Shown here: positions 31,049-41,880 of the stretch, one piece after another
How positions within the stretch are numbered: position 1 is the stretch's first letter
Layout: every line of letters starts with the position of its first letter
Position numbers and translations under genes: made by a program
Assembly (NCBI GenBank): GCA_034509925.1
Contig: CM067538.1
Location: forward strand, 3,711,001 to 3,775,000
Direction: 5' to 3'
DNA: 64,000 bases
Source of the DNA: Hirudinaria manillensis
Lineage: Eukaryota; Annelida; Clitellata; Hirudinida; Hirudinidae
Notes under the pieces: model-generated
The model's database searches: none
Told to the model about the DNA's origin: nothing
Seen by the model: the letters and a program-made list of their open reading frames with translations, nothing else

Positions 31049-31306
31049 AATTATATTGCCGATTAATTATTTTAATAATTAATTAAATTTAGTGGCAATA
31101 TAATTTGAGAATTAAATTGGTGCTATTCAGACTCTTTGGTTATGTACCTTTGACAAATGGATTTATATCGGAAAGTAGAGCGAGAGTAATAGAAACAGCA
31201 GATTTCAAGACTTAATCAATTAAGCATTTTACATCTTCCAAGCCATCTGACAACTTTCAATAAACCTGCCCTTCTATAATTAGTTTGAGGACCCTGGGTT
31301 ATTACA
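31010..31306 (+). repeat. 3' LTR of SAP LTR element copy 2
   Basis: 297 bp, ends ATTACA, then target duplication ATAT. Preceded by the ggaggggg tract and the TGTTCGGGACGAACA palindrome. Confidence 0.88.
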
Positions 31307-32395
31307 ATATGATAGCTAAAGCCAAAGCCAGAGATCAAGTCGCCGACTGGAGAGGTATAGGCCGTGAAGAGGATAGGTCCGAGGACTGAGCCCTGAGGGA
31401 CGCCAACGTCAATGGTGACAAGGTCGGTGGAACTATCGCCAAGTTTGACAAACTGCTTCCTGCAGCCAAGGTAGGATTTAAGCCATGACAGTGCTGAGCC
31501 TCTGATGGCAAATTCAGCATCAAGGCGCTGGGCAAGGATGCTGTGATCGACAGTGTCAAAGGCAGTCGACAGATCAAGTGTAATCAGCATGGTACAACCG
31601 TCTCTACCAGCCGAAGTGACGCCGTCAATGGTATGAAGGAGAGCCGTTTCAGTGGAGTGGTCCTTTCGATAAGCAGATTGAAAGATTGGGAAGTTTGAAT
31701 TGGAGAGGAGGTGGGGCCGAATGCGATGAAGTACAAGTCTCTCGATAATCTTGGAGAAAGTAGTGAGGTTGGATATAGGTCTATAATTTGCAGGAATGAG
31801 TGGGTCTAGTCCAGGTTTTTTGAGTAGAGGAAGTACTTGAGCTATCTTGTGGGGGGAAGGAAAAATGCAGTTTGTGAAGGAAAGGTTAGTAAGTTTGGCT
31901 ATAAGCATCGAGAAAATTAGAGGAAAGCGCTTGATGACTGGAGTGGCCACCGTGTCCAAAGGAGATGACTTATTTGGGAGAGACGAAATCAGCCTCAACA
32001 CCTCCTCAGGGTTGACTGGAGTAAAAGAGCTTAACACAGGTCCCAGATGAGGTCGAAAAGCAGAAAGGAAAGGATTTGTGCTGGTGAGGGCAGAGGATAT
32101 CGCAGACCGAATCTTGGCGATTTTTTCATAAGTGATCCTCAAAGTTATGGAACGATTTGTTCCACTGGAAGACAAAAAAAAACCCCGACGAACGTCAGAG
32201 AAGAGTTATCTTTCGCGAATCTTCCAGTTCTCCGCTCAGTTCAACAAAGGACCTAAAAAGTAGCTTAAACCTAAATGTCAGTAGATCGACAATATTGAGG
32301 TGTGTCCGTGGAAATGGTTTTCTAAAGTTTGTTAAGTGTCGGCACAAGCCGCTTCTGTCGGAGTCCCAAAAGAAGCTCCTACTGAACCGGGCGAA

Positions 32396-32553
32396 GGAGA
32401 CGTTGGATTTGGACACCAACTGTTATTTCCAACAGTTTATTACAATAAGTCCGTTATTTTTTTCAGATGAAAAAGGAGACGTTGGATTTGGATACCAACT
32501 GTTATTTCCAACAGTTTATTACAACAAGTCCGTTATTTTTTTCAGATGAAAAA
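32396..32553 (+). repeat. 79-bp tandem duplication inside Tc3-like transposase
   Basis: Two adjacent 79-bp units begin ggagacgttggatttgga and end in tttttttcagatgaaaaa, with only a few differences. The unit spans the catalytic FSDEK region. 79 is not a multiple of 3, so it shifts the frame. Confidence 0.8.
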
Positions 32554-33404
32554 AAAACTTGGATGGTCCAGATGGATTCAAATTTCATTGGCATGATATC
32601 AGAAGATGCAAAAACTCAGTTTTTAAAAGAAATTTTAGAGGTAGCTCAGTGATGGTCGGGGCTGCCATTTCCTCTCGAGGTTTTTTCAGAACTTGTGTTC
32701 TTAGAGGGGAAGCAAAACTCTGCCAAATATGTTCAAACTCTGGACCATCGTTTGTTTATATTATGTGACTTAGACTATGTAATTGATACAGAACCGTTTT
32801 AAGAGGGATCGTCCATAGAAGCACTGCAAAGGTCGAGTCAAAAAAGTCAATAAAGAACTCAGGACCAATCGCAGATATGCTGAAGTTAGCTTCGGAGAGA
32901 CCAAAGTTAGTATGTAATTGGACTCTGGTGCACGATCATCATTTGCTTACATTATGTGACAAATTTGGAAATGAATCATCTTCCAGCATTGTCATGCTCC
33001 TCTACACATGGCAAAATCAACCAAATTTTTTATCCAGGAAAGGAATTTGGAGGTGTTCAAGTGGCCATCTCGCTCCCCAGACTTAAACCCCATTGAAAAC
33101 GTGTGGGGATTGCCTGCCAGGAAAATATATTGTAATGGCAAGCAATATTCCAGCGTTTAAGAACTAAAAGACTCTATGGAAAAGGCCTGGAAAGAGCTGG
33201 ACGTCTAAAATCAGTCTAAAACCCTTCCTGGATTCCTTAAAAAACAGAATTAAAAGTGACATAACTCATTATTGACTTCCATATAAATCATAATTTAAAT
33301 GTTTAAATCCAATCAATTTGAAAATTTATGCTCCAGAGTGTTCTTCGTTGATGTGTGCAATTTCGGGGATTTCCAGTGTTAATAACTGTAACCTGAAATT
33401 TGCC

Positions 33405-34500
33405 TATATCAGTTGTGAGAGTTTCAACTTTGTTTTGAAACAAACTGCTCTATTGTTTTCTTTCTTCTCTACTTTCTTCCAGCTTTTGGACTGAGAGTTT
33501 GTTTAATTCTTTCAAATTTTGTTGCAGAACATTTATGTGCTTTTCTTCGTCTCTGATGGTTTCCTACAGGGTATCTCTTGCTTGATAATAATTTTCAATT
33601 CTTCGATATCCAGTGATGCGGAGTATTTGAAATCAAAGTAGTTGAAATTGTGATTTGAAATCAAAATCAAAAATCACGATTTTGATTTCAAATCATTTTT
33701 GTGATTTTGAGTTGATTTTAAAATACAAAAATCCGTGATTTTCATGATTTCCAAAATCATAAAATCAAAATAAAAAATTTTCCCCCTAAATTTTTAAAAA
33801 TGCGCCTTGTTTTCATTGTTCTATGGTTATCCTTTGCTCGAAGTGTTGTTTCTTTATTATTATGTTTCAAGTGTGTTATTGTATTGTTATCTCTCTGGTG
33901 TATCATTATTATTATTAGCTTTATGGGAAGAAGTGGTGAAGCTGAAGTTATTAAGCTAGTTAGTTTTTCGTCATCTTTACTTGATGGAAAGCAATCATAG
34001 CTCCACCAGTGCCTATCATTAAATATTCAGCTCCGCTCATCAAGAAAAAAGTAAGAAAATTTATTTTCAAAAACCCTAACCCTAGCCCTACCTTGATATG
34101 CAAATGGATGGAGCTATGCTTGCTCAGATGTTTTGAGCGAAAATGAGGAATAAATAGATTGTTTCATGTAGTTGATTGTTATTATTGTTCAGTTAAAGCA
34201 AAAAGTCAGTGAAATGCCAGTATATATGCCAGTGAAAAGTCAGTATATATATTCCCCCCCATAAATGATTTTTTGATTTTGGAAATCAAAAATATGATTT
34301 TGATTTTTTCCCCATCACTGACGATATCTTTCGTAAGACCTTTAAATATGTTATTCGTGTCCTTTGAATTCCCCTCAACAAATTTCTTCAGACAATCCTC
34401 GTTTGCATTTAAACAACTTTCGCATGGGTGAAATCCAAGAAGTTCAGTCGAAATTCTGAATTCGCAATTGGTCTTCTTGGCATTTCTTGATCTCGTCATA
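33405..34500 (-). pseudogene. coiled-coil ORF fragment (LINE ORF1- or gag-like), split by a hAT MITE
   Basis: The minus strand from 34499 reads a Cys-containing N-terminus (ELLGFHPCESCLNANEDC) and a helical segment. After the MITE (34320-33611) it continues to about 33405 with SVQKLEESREERKQ and LFQNKVETLTTDIG. A related piece is on the minus strand at 48232-48387 (KLEESREGTKQWSSLFQTKVE). The composition suggests a coiled-coil protein. I cannot assign the family. Confidence 0.45.
33611..34320. mobile_element. hAT-type MITE, 710 bp
   Basis: The ends are CAGTGATG (33611) and CATCACTG (ending 34320). The flanking 8 bases are TCGATATC (33603-33610) and ACGATATC (34321-34328), matching at 7 of 8. 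Both subterminal regions contain runs of gattttgatttgaaatc-like units in inverted orientation. No transposase; 33800-34000 has an open frame with no recognisable domain. Confidence 0.78.
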
Positions 34501-34946
34501 AAAACTATTTTGGCAAACTTTATTTTTATTCTTTTATTTTATTTAGTTTGATGTTTTACTGATGCAATTTCTAGAGGAAGGAAACCAAAGATGAATTTAA
34601 TAACGTTTAATGACATTTATATGAAACCAATATAAAAAAAAAGGATTCCTCTAATCGAGTACAATGTTGTGTCAGCATTTTCAAAGCAATTGGTTAAGAA
34701 CTTTCAAAGAACATTCATTTGAAACAAACGCACATTTGCATTTTTATTTATATAGATAACAGTCAAATAACAAATACATCTCAGAAATGAGTTATTCTTG
34801 AATATAAGTATAGTAAACTTAAAAAATATAAACAAATAAATAAAAACATGTACATATCAAAATAATTTTTCAAGTGTCTCTTGAAATTGGCAATTTTTCA
34901 GTTAAATGTAGTTGCACTTTAGAATACTCGAATGTTTTAATTTTAG
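34501..34946. other. non-coding, nothing recognised
   Basis: AT-rich sequence. Possibly intron preceding the serine-protease exon at 34947, since it ends with a pyrimidine-rich tttaattttag acceptor. Confidence 0.3.
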
Positions 34947-35139
34947 CTTACTTCAGACACGATATTGCTCTTATGAAACTGGCGCATCCAGTAAATCTTG
35001 AATTGCCTCTCGATAAAAAGGACACAACACTGGAAATTGGTTGAAACACTGGTTGAAATTTTGTCCACCAAATTCAGACCCTGAATTTTACTCCTGAAGT
35101 TATACAACCAGCCAGAGTTGACGTGATTGAAATAATTCT
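34947..35139 (+). pseudogene. trypsin-like (S1) serine protease exon fragment
   Basis: After a TTTTAG acceptor the frame reads YFRHDIALMKLAHPVNLELP, the S1 block around the catalytic Asp (DIAL). It reaches a TGA near 35042. A later segment after a CAG (about 35080-35139) reads TLNFTPEVIQPARVDVIE, resembling the L-x-E-V-x-x-P part before the next conserved Cys. The His and Ser catalytic blocks are not visible. The RLE non-LTR element begins at about 35150. Either this is an orphan exon of a gene broken by the insertion, or its other exons lie unrecognised nearby. Confidence 0.6.
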
Positions 35140-35149
35140 AGGCCAGCTC

Positions 35150-36545
35150 ATCAACTAGAGGTGCGATGATTGGCCAGGAGAGAAGGCAGAAAGAGGAAGA
35201 AGATCGAGTCACAAAGGCCATACAGTTAGCACAACAGGGTAAGTGGACAACTTGGGAAGATGTGATCCAACGGTCCCTTACCTGGAGCTATTTAAGTTGT
35301 CCCCGCTCCGGCTGGCCTTTGAGGTAAGATCGATTTATGATCAGTTGCCTTCCAAGGACAATTTAAGGAGGTGGGGTTAGTAGATGACGCCAAATGCGGA
35401 CTCTATGACGGAACCGACACATTGCATCATGTGCTCAGCAACTGCACATACGCCCTTGCCCATGGTCGGTATACGTGGCGACACAATCAGGTCCTCCGAG
35501 AAGTGTGTGAGGCCACCAAAGCAGCAGTAACCAGAGCAAACTCACGCGCAATCTCCAAGCAGCGGAAGATTTACTTCCTGCGCGAGGGCTGCGCACACCT
35601 CTGTAGAAAGCGATGTAAAACGCCAAGAAAGGACATCCTTGCAGAGGCAAACGATTGGACAGTCGCAGTCGACTTAGAAGGAATGAGGCACTATCCCCAG
35701 GTGCTGATTGAGAGTGGCAAGAGGCCGGATATGGTGTTGATGTCACCGTTGTCAGATGCCATCATTTTGGTGGAGTTGACGGTCCCATGGGAGGACAGAA
35801 TGCAATACAGCAATGCGCTGAAGGCGGAAAAGTATGCAGATCTGGCGGTGGACCTGGAAGCGAAAGGGTTCAGAATTGACCTCTTCCCAATAGAAGTTGG
35901 AGGAAGGGGCGTAGTCGGCAAGTCGACGTACGCCTTCCTCACGAAAATTGGCCTATCTGCCAAGAAATAACGAAGACGATGACAAAGATGTCTGAAGCGG
36001 CGGAAGCAGCTTTGTTCTGGATCTGGCAAATGAGAGGCAAGGAAACATCTTCGGATGCCACAGCGAATGGACCGGAGAAAGCCGCCGATCTCCGGTCAGA
36101 ATAAATCCGCCGAAGCAAATCATCGCCCGAGAGGCGCAGAGCCGGTGACGGAAATGTCTGTTACCGCGCGCCGCTTGAAAAACTTTAAAGCCCAAGTCGA
36201 TACTGATGGGCGGCAGGGATGACGGAAAGAAGGCCACTGAGAGTCATAGGGGCTAGGTGGCGCCGCTTCAGCGACTGAGTGCAGCGACGAAAGAAGACAA
36301 CGAGAGCTTTCGATAGTCGCTCCAGTCTGGCACGTGATGGCATAAAGAGGCCAATGAGAGCCTTCCCAAGCCTAAGCTTTTGAGTCCGCACATGGAAACC
36401 GACAGGGACATCCGGCTGATCACCGGATGCGGCCCACCCCCGGAGAACGTCAGGGGTTTCAAAGGGCCGAAACGTTCGAAGATGGGGGACCTTCTCTGAG
36501 GATCCCTGTTGGAAAGCTCCGAGGAGGAGTTTCCAGCATCTATGA
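35150..36545 (+). mobile_element. RLE-type non-LTR retrotransposon 3' part, subfamily A
   Basis: 5' truncated, same family as 19406-21890. 35371-35970 is an open frame with the C..C..H..C zinc motif (CGLYDGTDTLHHVLSNC; the second Cys is Tyr) followed by the restriction-like endonuclease (RPDMVLMS … ILVELTVPWEDRM). The 3' UTR to about 36545 includes a perfect 9-bp stem hairpin (36070-36097, GACCGGAGA/TCTCCGGTC). Confidence 0.75.
36070..36097 (+). other. hairpin in the 3' UTR of the non-LTR element
   Basis: GACCGGAGA and TCTCCGGTC pair around a 10-base loop. The antisense copy ends exactly at this hairpin (19406), where the copia remnant begins. Confidence 0.6.
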
Positions 36546-37177
36546 GGGGGAGGTGTTGTGGATAATGTAATAATATTGTATGAATTTATTATTACTTCAG
36601 TTTATTACGATAATATTCAGAGTCTTTGGGAGGCTAGTATGATAACATGATTTCATTAATAAAAAGAGCTTAGTATCTCCAATTCCCAAAGTAGTCCTTA
36701 TTTATATAGCAAAGTAATTTAATATATAACAAATTCCTATTTATTAAACTTATGTCGCCGTTAAGATAAATTCTACTTCTAATATCCCAGTTTCTTTATG
36801 TTCAAAAAACGTTAATGAAATAAAACCAACCCCGCAATATCAATTTCTGAATCACCTCATCAGCACCAATTTCAGCATCGGTTATATGTTGTAGGTATCG
36901 CAAGAAAAACAAACTTCTTGGTAACACGGCGGCGAATTAGCTTATGGCCTCAAGATTCTCAATGGGCTTTTTTAACTTGCGTGTTTGAACTGATGCAATG
37001 AAGGATTGGCCAGTTCTTGCATAACATATTATGATTGTTTCCTTGTGGCAAACCAGTTTGAGATCGCCGTATGTTCACTTGCTGACATGTATTTACAGTC
37101 ATTAATAAAATTTAAAGCGGCTGGTCATGGACCAGTGGTAACAAAGCCGGGGTCTGTTGTCAATAACTAATTTAACA
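36546..37177. other. non-coding, nothing recognised
   Basis: AT-rich. No element ends, splice-flanked exon or known domain was found. Confidence 0.35.
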
Positions 37178-37887
37178 GGTTTCTTTTGTTGCGGAACTCC
37201 GGTTGTCCAAAGAAAAACATAAGAAAATCCAATTAAATTACTTTGAACTAATATTCAGTGACAGAGTGACATTAACGATTATTCTTAAAAGTTTTATTAA
37301 TTAAAAGTTTCTGCGAAATCTATACCCAATTTTTCTTTTTGGCAATACTTTTCTATACACCTCAAGCAAGATTTATCTATTGGTTATTAACATAATCTAA
37401 AGTTCTGTTTTATTGTGTAAATCAAGAATGCCACAGACTTTCACTAGTAGACACAAATGTCTAGGATGCATGCATCCCTAATCTTGAAGAACATTCAGAC
37501 TAATCATCGTAGAGATTGTCAAATTGAAATTTGTGGATAAAGTTTGTGATCCTCCCAAGATTGTTGTGGCCGCTGACAATCTACGAATTCAGCCTGACCT
37601 CTGTGGAGGCACTGGAGAGGTGCATTAATCGGTTTACCAGGAAGTGGTTGGGCCTGCCTCCAGGACTTTCCTCAATTGCCCTCTACAGCAAAAGTGCCAA
37701 ACTCAGGCTGCCGTTCAGGTCCGTTGCGGAAGAGTTCAGAGTTAGCAAGATAAGAACACAGCTCATGATAAATAGCTCCATGGACGACACAATAAGTGGA
37801 ACGAGGCCGGCACAGGAGATCAGGAAGAAAGTTTAATGCCCAGGAGGAGATCGAAAGGTCGTTGGAAGTGCTGGCCTTCGAAGAGAT
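37178..37887 (+). repeat. 710-bp duplicated segment (partner 48333-49042)
   Basis: The two copies run side by side from tttcttttgttgcggaactcc to gaagagatacgc with about one visible difference. The first 350 bp is non-coding. The rest is the RT thumb of the subfamily B non-LTR element. The partner stops abruptly at the same codon where this copy continues. Confidence 0.8.
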
Positions 37888-39234
37888 ACGCGGTCCCATC
37901 CAAAACGACCGACATGGGGTCGGATGGAATCACTTCGCCAGGTTGTCCCAAGTTAGCGCCGCCCAAAGACAGACGCTCATCATCCAAGAGAGAAGGAAAG
38001 AGATCGAGAATTCCAGGATCACAAAAGCAGTTCAGCAAGCCCAACAAGGGCAGTGGACAACATGGGATCAAGCTCTGCAGAGATCACTCTCATGGAACGA
38101 CATATGGAGAATACCGCCGCTCAAATTGGCGTTTGTGATCAGATCCCTCTACGATCAGCTCCCTTCTCGAGACAACCTAAGAAAATGGGGTCTGATGGAA
38201 GAGTCAGGATGCAAACTGTGCGGAGAGACCCAGACACTTCGGCACGTCCTATCAGGTTGTAAGTACGCCCTGGCAAAAGGCCGGTACACCTGGCGCCACA
38301 ACCAGGTTCTGAAGGTGGTTGTGGAGGCAATGAAGTCCGCCAGTGCAAAGGCAAACGCCCGTGAATCGGTTCCGCAAAAGAGAACGTATTTTTTGCGAGA
38401 GGGCAGGGCGCAGTACGCCAAAAATAGGTGTCAAACGCCGAGGAAAAACATCTTGCAAAGTGCCAACGACTGGCGGATCGCCGCCGATATCGAGGGGATG
38501 AAAGAATACCCCCAGGCCGTGCGTGAAAGTGGGCGAAGACCAGACGCAGTTATGTCATCCGTCAGGACAGATACCATCGTAATGGTAGAGCTGACAGTCC
38601 CTTGGGATGACAGAATGGAGCAGAGCAACGTGCTCAAAGAAGACAAATACTCTGAGCTCTCGATGGACCTGACCGACCGGGGATATAAAGTGTACCTCTT
38701 CGCCATAGAGGTGGGTGCACGTGGTTTGGTGGGCAGATCCAGCTACAACTTCCTCAGGGAGATTGGACTGCCCAGCAAGGACAGGAGTGCCACAATGGAA
38801 AAACTGTCGGAGGCGGCCGAAACTGCTTCACAGTGGCTGTGGCAAAAAAGAGACAGCCAATAGCGTTGCTCCATAAGGCAACCAATAGCGAGGCTGAGAA
38901 GTACGACCAGGTAACCTCCCTCAACCAGGTCGGCGAAAGCCTTCTGAAAGGTCGGCGCACCGGAGCGAGAACCTTCTGAAAGGTCGGCGCAGGTATCATA
39001 CCTCTATAAGACCGAAGCCGGTTGTCAGTTTTCACCGGTACTCGGCGGAGAGAGGAAAGGTGATTTAGGCTGGAAGGCGACGACTTAAAGACCCAGCAGG
39101 GACACCCGACTGATCATCGGGTGCGGCCCAGCCCCCGAGAGCGTAAGGAGATCAGGGCCGAAACGCTTGAAGAAGGGGCCACACCTCTGAGGATTCCCTG
39201 CTGGCGCTCCATCAAAGGAGTTTCTTGTATCAAT
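37531..39234 (+). mobile_element. RLE-type non-LTR retrotransposon 3' part, subfamily B
   Basis: 37531-37836 encodes the RT thumb end ([18 protein letters not shown]..). After a frameshift, 37796-38863 encodes the linker, zinc motif ([17 protein letters not shown], then YTWRHNQVL) and restriction-like endonuclease (RRPDAVMS … [10 protein letters not shown]), ending at a stop at 38863. The 3' UTR ends near 39234 (ggagtttcttgtat), as on the minus strand at 60533. It lacks the RT catalytic core. Confidence 0.78.
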
Positions 39235-39985
39235 AACTGCAAATGGCTACATTTTGAAATTGTCATGGGAAGCCTTTTAAGAACTCCAGCTGAATATTGT
39301 CAAAAAAATCCTGGTGAAAAAGGGAAAATTTCAACAGAGGTTCATTCATCATTAAATTTGTAAGTGAGCAATTCTCCAGCATTATGACAGGAGAGCAAAA
39401 TATTAAAATACAAGCAACCTCTCAAGAAAATTCAGAGAGCATTGCCTTGGAATGGGCAAAAGACGCGGTCAGTTATGTAGACGAATGGAGGTCAGAAATT
39501 TTTCCAGAAGAAATAAAACTTTGGATGACAGTTTTAGTGGCATGATTTAGGAAAAGAGTGAGAGATTTATTGTGAAGAAATATCGCACATCTTTCCGTGA
39601 TGTTCTGGGGAAGATTTTCAGCCTGCGAATTAGCTTTTATTAATGGAAAACCGGCATCTAAGGATTATATCAAGAGCAGCTCCAGTTTCGGCATTCCATA
39701 AAGGTTTCCATAAAAATGACTTTGTTTTCCAGCCGGATGATGCACCATTCACACCTCAAAGGAATCAATATAATTTTCCAGGAGGAATTTTATAAATACC
39801 AGCGTCCTCCTGACAGTAAATCCCATAGAAAATATTAGTTAGAATCTGACAAGGGGGTTAACCACAATGGCAAACAATTTTCTACTGATATGGAGTTAAA
39901 AGAGGCAATAACTGAATCATGCAAAGCATGCCAAAGGAATTATTGGCGTCAATGCAAGATGATTTCAAATAATAGAAAAGAAGAG
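39235..39985 (+). pseudogene. highly decayed Tc1/Tc3-like transposase relic
   Basis: Near 39715-39790 one frame reads DFVFQPDDAPFTPQR, a degenerate form of the Tc1-family FQQDNAP.HTS block, followed by a decayed PIENI near 39825. The start of the stretch (39235-39400) has an open frame with no recognisable domain. Confidence is low because little is left. Confidence 0.45.
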
Positions 39986-40036
39986 ATAATGTTGGGGTCT
40001 GATGAATTAATTAACGTAAGGATATCTTTATTGGAT

Positions 40037-40525
40037 TTAACTAATGGCAAATACGGCTAGATTCATTACCCCCAGTGGAACTCTGCCGGTGTTTAGCTTG
40101 ACTAGTGCTCGTCCTATTAGTAGTCCTTGGCCAATGCCCGATTGATCTTCGACTGCTATACCAAATTTTGTGTGGTCGCCTTCTAGCCCGCCCCAAATTA
40201 AACTTTCCGACTGTGCTGGGATGGTCTCGTCCTGCAATACCTTTACAAATGTGTCTTTAATTTCTGTATCCCCGTAGTTTAAAGGAATCTCCATTTCTCC
40301 TTGTTGAAGGGTGCCGCCCTTCATGTCAATGGAAATTCCATAGAGTCGCATGAAATCCAATCCCAGTATACATTCATCTGCGATATTGGCTATCATAAAT
40401 TCCTGTTCGAATGACTTACCTCCTAAATCTACTGTAATAGTTGTGGTTCCTTGAACTGGCACTAATTCTCCGGTGGCTGTTTTTAGCTTGTAGTTGTTGG
40501 TCGTTACTTTACTGTTTCTTGCCAA
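40037..40525 (-). pseudogene. gypsy protease fragment
   Basis: It carries the post-active-site half of the aspartic protease ([30 protein letters not shown]) and linker. The D-T-G-A segment lies just upstream (about 40550-40565) in the same direction but across a break. It terminates shortly after the deletion joint to the LTR. Confidence 0.65.
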
Positions 40526-40623
40526 CTTTGGTTGGACAATAGATTTAGATGCCCCTGTGTCTATTACAAGATTATATTCTTTCCCTCCAATTTTCCCTTT
40601 AACCTCTAGTGATGATCCTTTTC

Positions 40624-41880
40624 CTAATGATGTAACGTGAAAGACGAGTGGGGCATTTCGAGTTTGCTGAAACGATCTTTGCCCCTTAAAATTAGTAGCT
40701 TCAGGTTTTTCTGATTTATAGGGCTCTCTTTATCTTTATCTTTCTCCTTGCCTCTGTCTTCCTGAGCTTCAATTTTCTTAACATTCAAGCGTTTTTGGAT
40801 TGAGGCTCTTGCCGCTTCCGTGGAGATTGCAAACGCCAATGCTTCATGGCTGGCCTTTTTTCCATGAATTTTTTAGTGCCATTTTGGTTTCTGCATCCCT
40901 TATCCCATCAACGAAGGCGTCAGTTACAATGTTTTCAATGAAATCTGTTGACTGTCCTGGATGAGCTAAGTATGCGAGCCTTCTGACGTCAGCCTCTAAT
41001 TCTTGGAGTGATTCGCCCTGTTTTTGCATACGGTTTTTTAATTCGTTTTTATGTACTTCCAGCATGTGGCCATTCCCAAATCTTCTTTCCATTGCTTCTG
41101 CTATTTCTGAATAGGCTTTACAGTGCAGCATTGTTTGCAAAAGCTCGGCTGCCCTTCCTCGCAGTACCATTATCAGCTCTGCTGCCTTTTCCTCTTCGGT
41201 CCACTTGTTACGTTCAGCGGCAGTTTCAAACTGATGTCTGAACACTGCCCATGAACCTTGTCCGTCGAATAGTGGTGGTCTCGTCGTTTTCTCTCTTCCA
41301 TATGTCTCTTTTTTTGATTCGTTATACTTCTTAAACTTCTCTATTTCCTTCCTCTGTTCTTCTTTTAGTGCATCTAGTTCTGCTTTAACCTTTCTAAGGT
41401 CGGCCATTTCCTTGGATGATCTGAGCTTGGCTACGTCAGGTTTTACCTCTTCCCACAGAACATCCACGGATGTCTGGCATTTGGCTACGTCTGTGCAGGT
41501 AATGCTCTCGTAAAACATCCATGGCTACCTGGAAGTTGGCTATATCGGATTTCATATCCGACCGCAAAGTATCAATGTCACATTTCATATCTGACCGCAA
41601 AGCATCCATGCCGCAAATCATATCTGACCGTAAAACATTATTGTCTGACCGCAAAGCATCCATGCCGCAAAACATTTATAGCTGACCGAAGGGCTTCAGA
41701 ATTTTCTTTCTTTTTTGGATCCTCAAATCCATACTCTGATGGATCATGATTATTTTCCAAAAGCCATTTCTCGAGCCGTTCTTGTAGTTCGGCTTTTAGA
41801 CCATTTGCATCCAGGCCTCGATTTCTTAGTTCCCGTTTTAAATCGAAAACGCGCAACTCGTCCAGTATCTTAGGTCCCAT
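40624..41880 (-). pseudogene. gag: gypsy Gag with N-terminal SAP domain, frameshifted
   Basis: Starting at 41880: SAP domain (LDELRVFDLKRELRNRGL..NGLKAELQERL), then a repeated unit (LRSDM-C-D/G-M-DAL) at 41675-41540, then coiled-coil and capsid segment (41518-40844) matching the sense copies. A break near 40850 leads to 40839-40624, the Lys/Asp-rich linker. The zinc knuckle is missing here. Compared with 13479-14420, this copy keeps the N-terminus that they lost. Confidence 0.7.

Larger units (their letters stand above)
29516..31306 (+). mobile_element. non-autonomous SAP-domain LTR retrotransposon (copy 2, intact ORF)
   Basis: 5' LTR 29516-29812, primer site 29814-29831, ORF 29894-31048, polypurine tract about 30997-31006, 3' LTR 31010-31306. 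Target duplication ATAT lies at 29512-29515 and 31307-31310. The LTRs are each 297 bp and almost identical (one visible difference, cccgggtt versus cctgggtt), so this is the youngest of the three copies. It split the LINE reverse transcriptase immediately before YADD. Confidence 0.9.
28589..32125 (-). mobile_element. CR1/L2-like LINE, interrupted by a SAP LTR element
   Basis: Minus-strand reverse transcriptase: 32120-31311 gives RT motifs 0-5 (LKKPGLDPLIPANYRPISNL, LDLSTAFDTVDHSIL, GVPQGSVLGPILF). After the LTR element, 29513-28990 resumes with the YADD catalytic block at 29499-29510, then 28966-28610 has the conserved C-terminal domain (FKIALIAHKALS; APSIWNSLPP). The 3' end is a (TTA)n repeat at 28589-28602, typical of L2/CR1-like 3' tails. 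The endonuclease domain is missing, so it is 5' truncated. It sits in a Tc3-like element, with a possible short target duplication (tcat). Confidence 0.78.
28190..33400 (+). mobile_element. Tc3-like transposon, split by a LINE insertion
   Basis: The left part (28190-28588) has the leader (tgatgttgtttctcggagtttccgcaac) and HTH segment (LSISEISRRMNRSKNVIS). The right part (32126-33400) resumes with SDPQSYGT and continues to the catalytic domain (KFHWHDI, GSSVMVGAAISS) and C-terminus (SPDLNPIENVWGL about 33085). The antisense copy at 3207-4190 shows the uninterrupted order. Multiple frameshifts are present. 32396-32474 is repeated in tandem at 32475-32553. Terminal repeats were not resolved. Confidence 0.7.

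Noticed and set aside
35435..36462. Several antisense open frames of 60-110 codons
   Set aside because: They lie opposite the endonuclease ORF or its GC-rich 3' UTR and have no domain.
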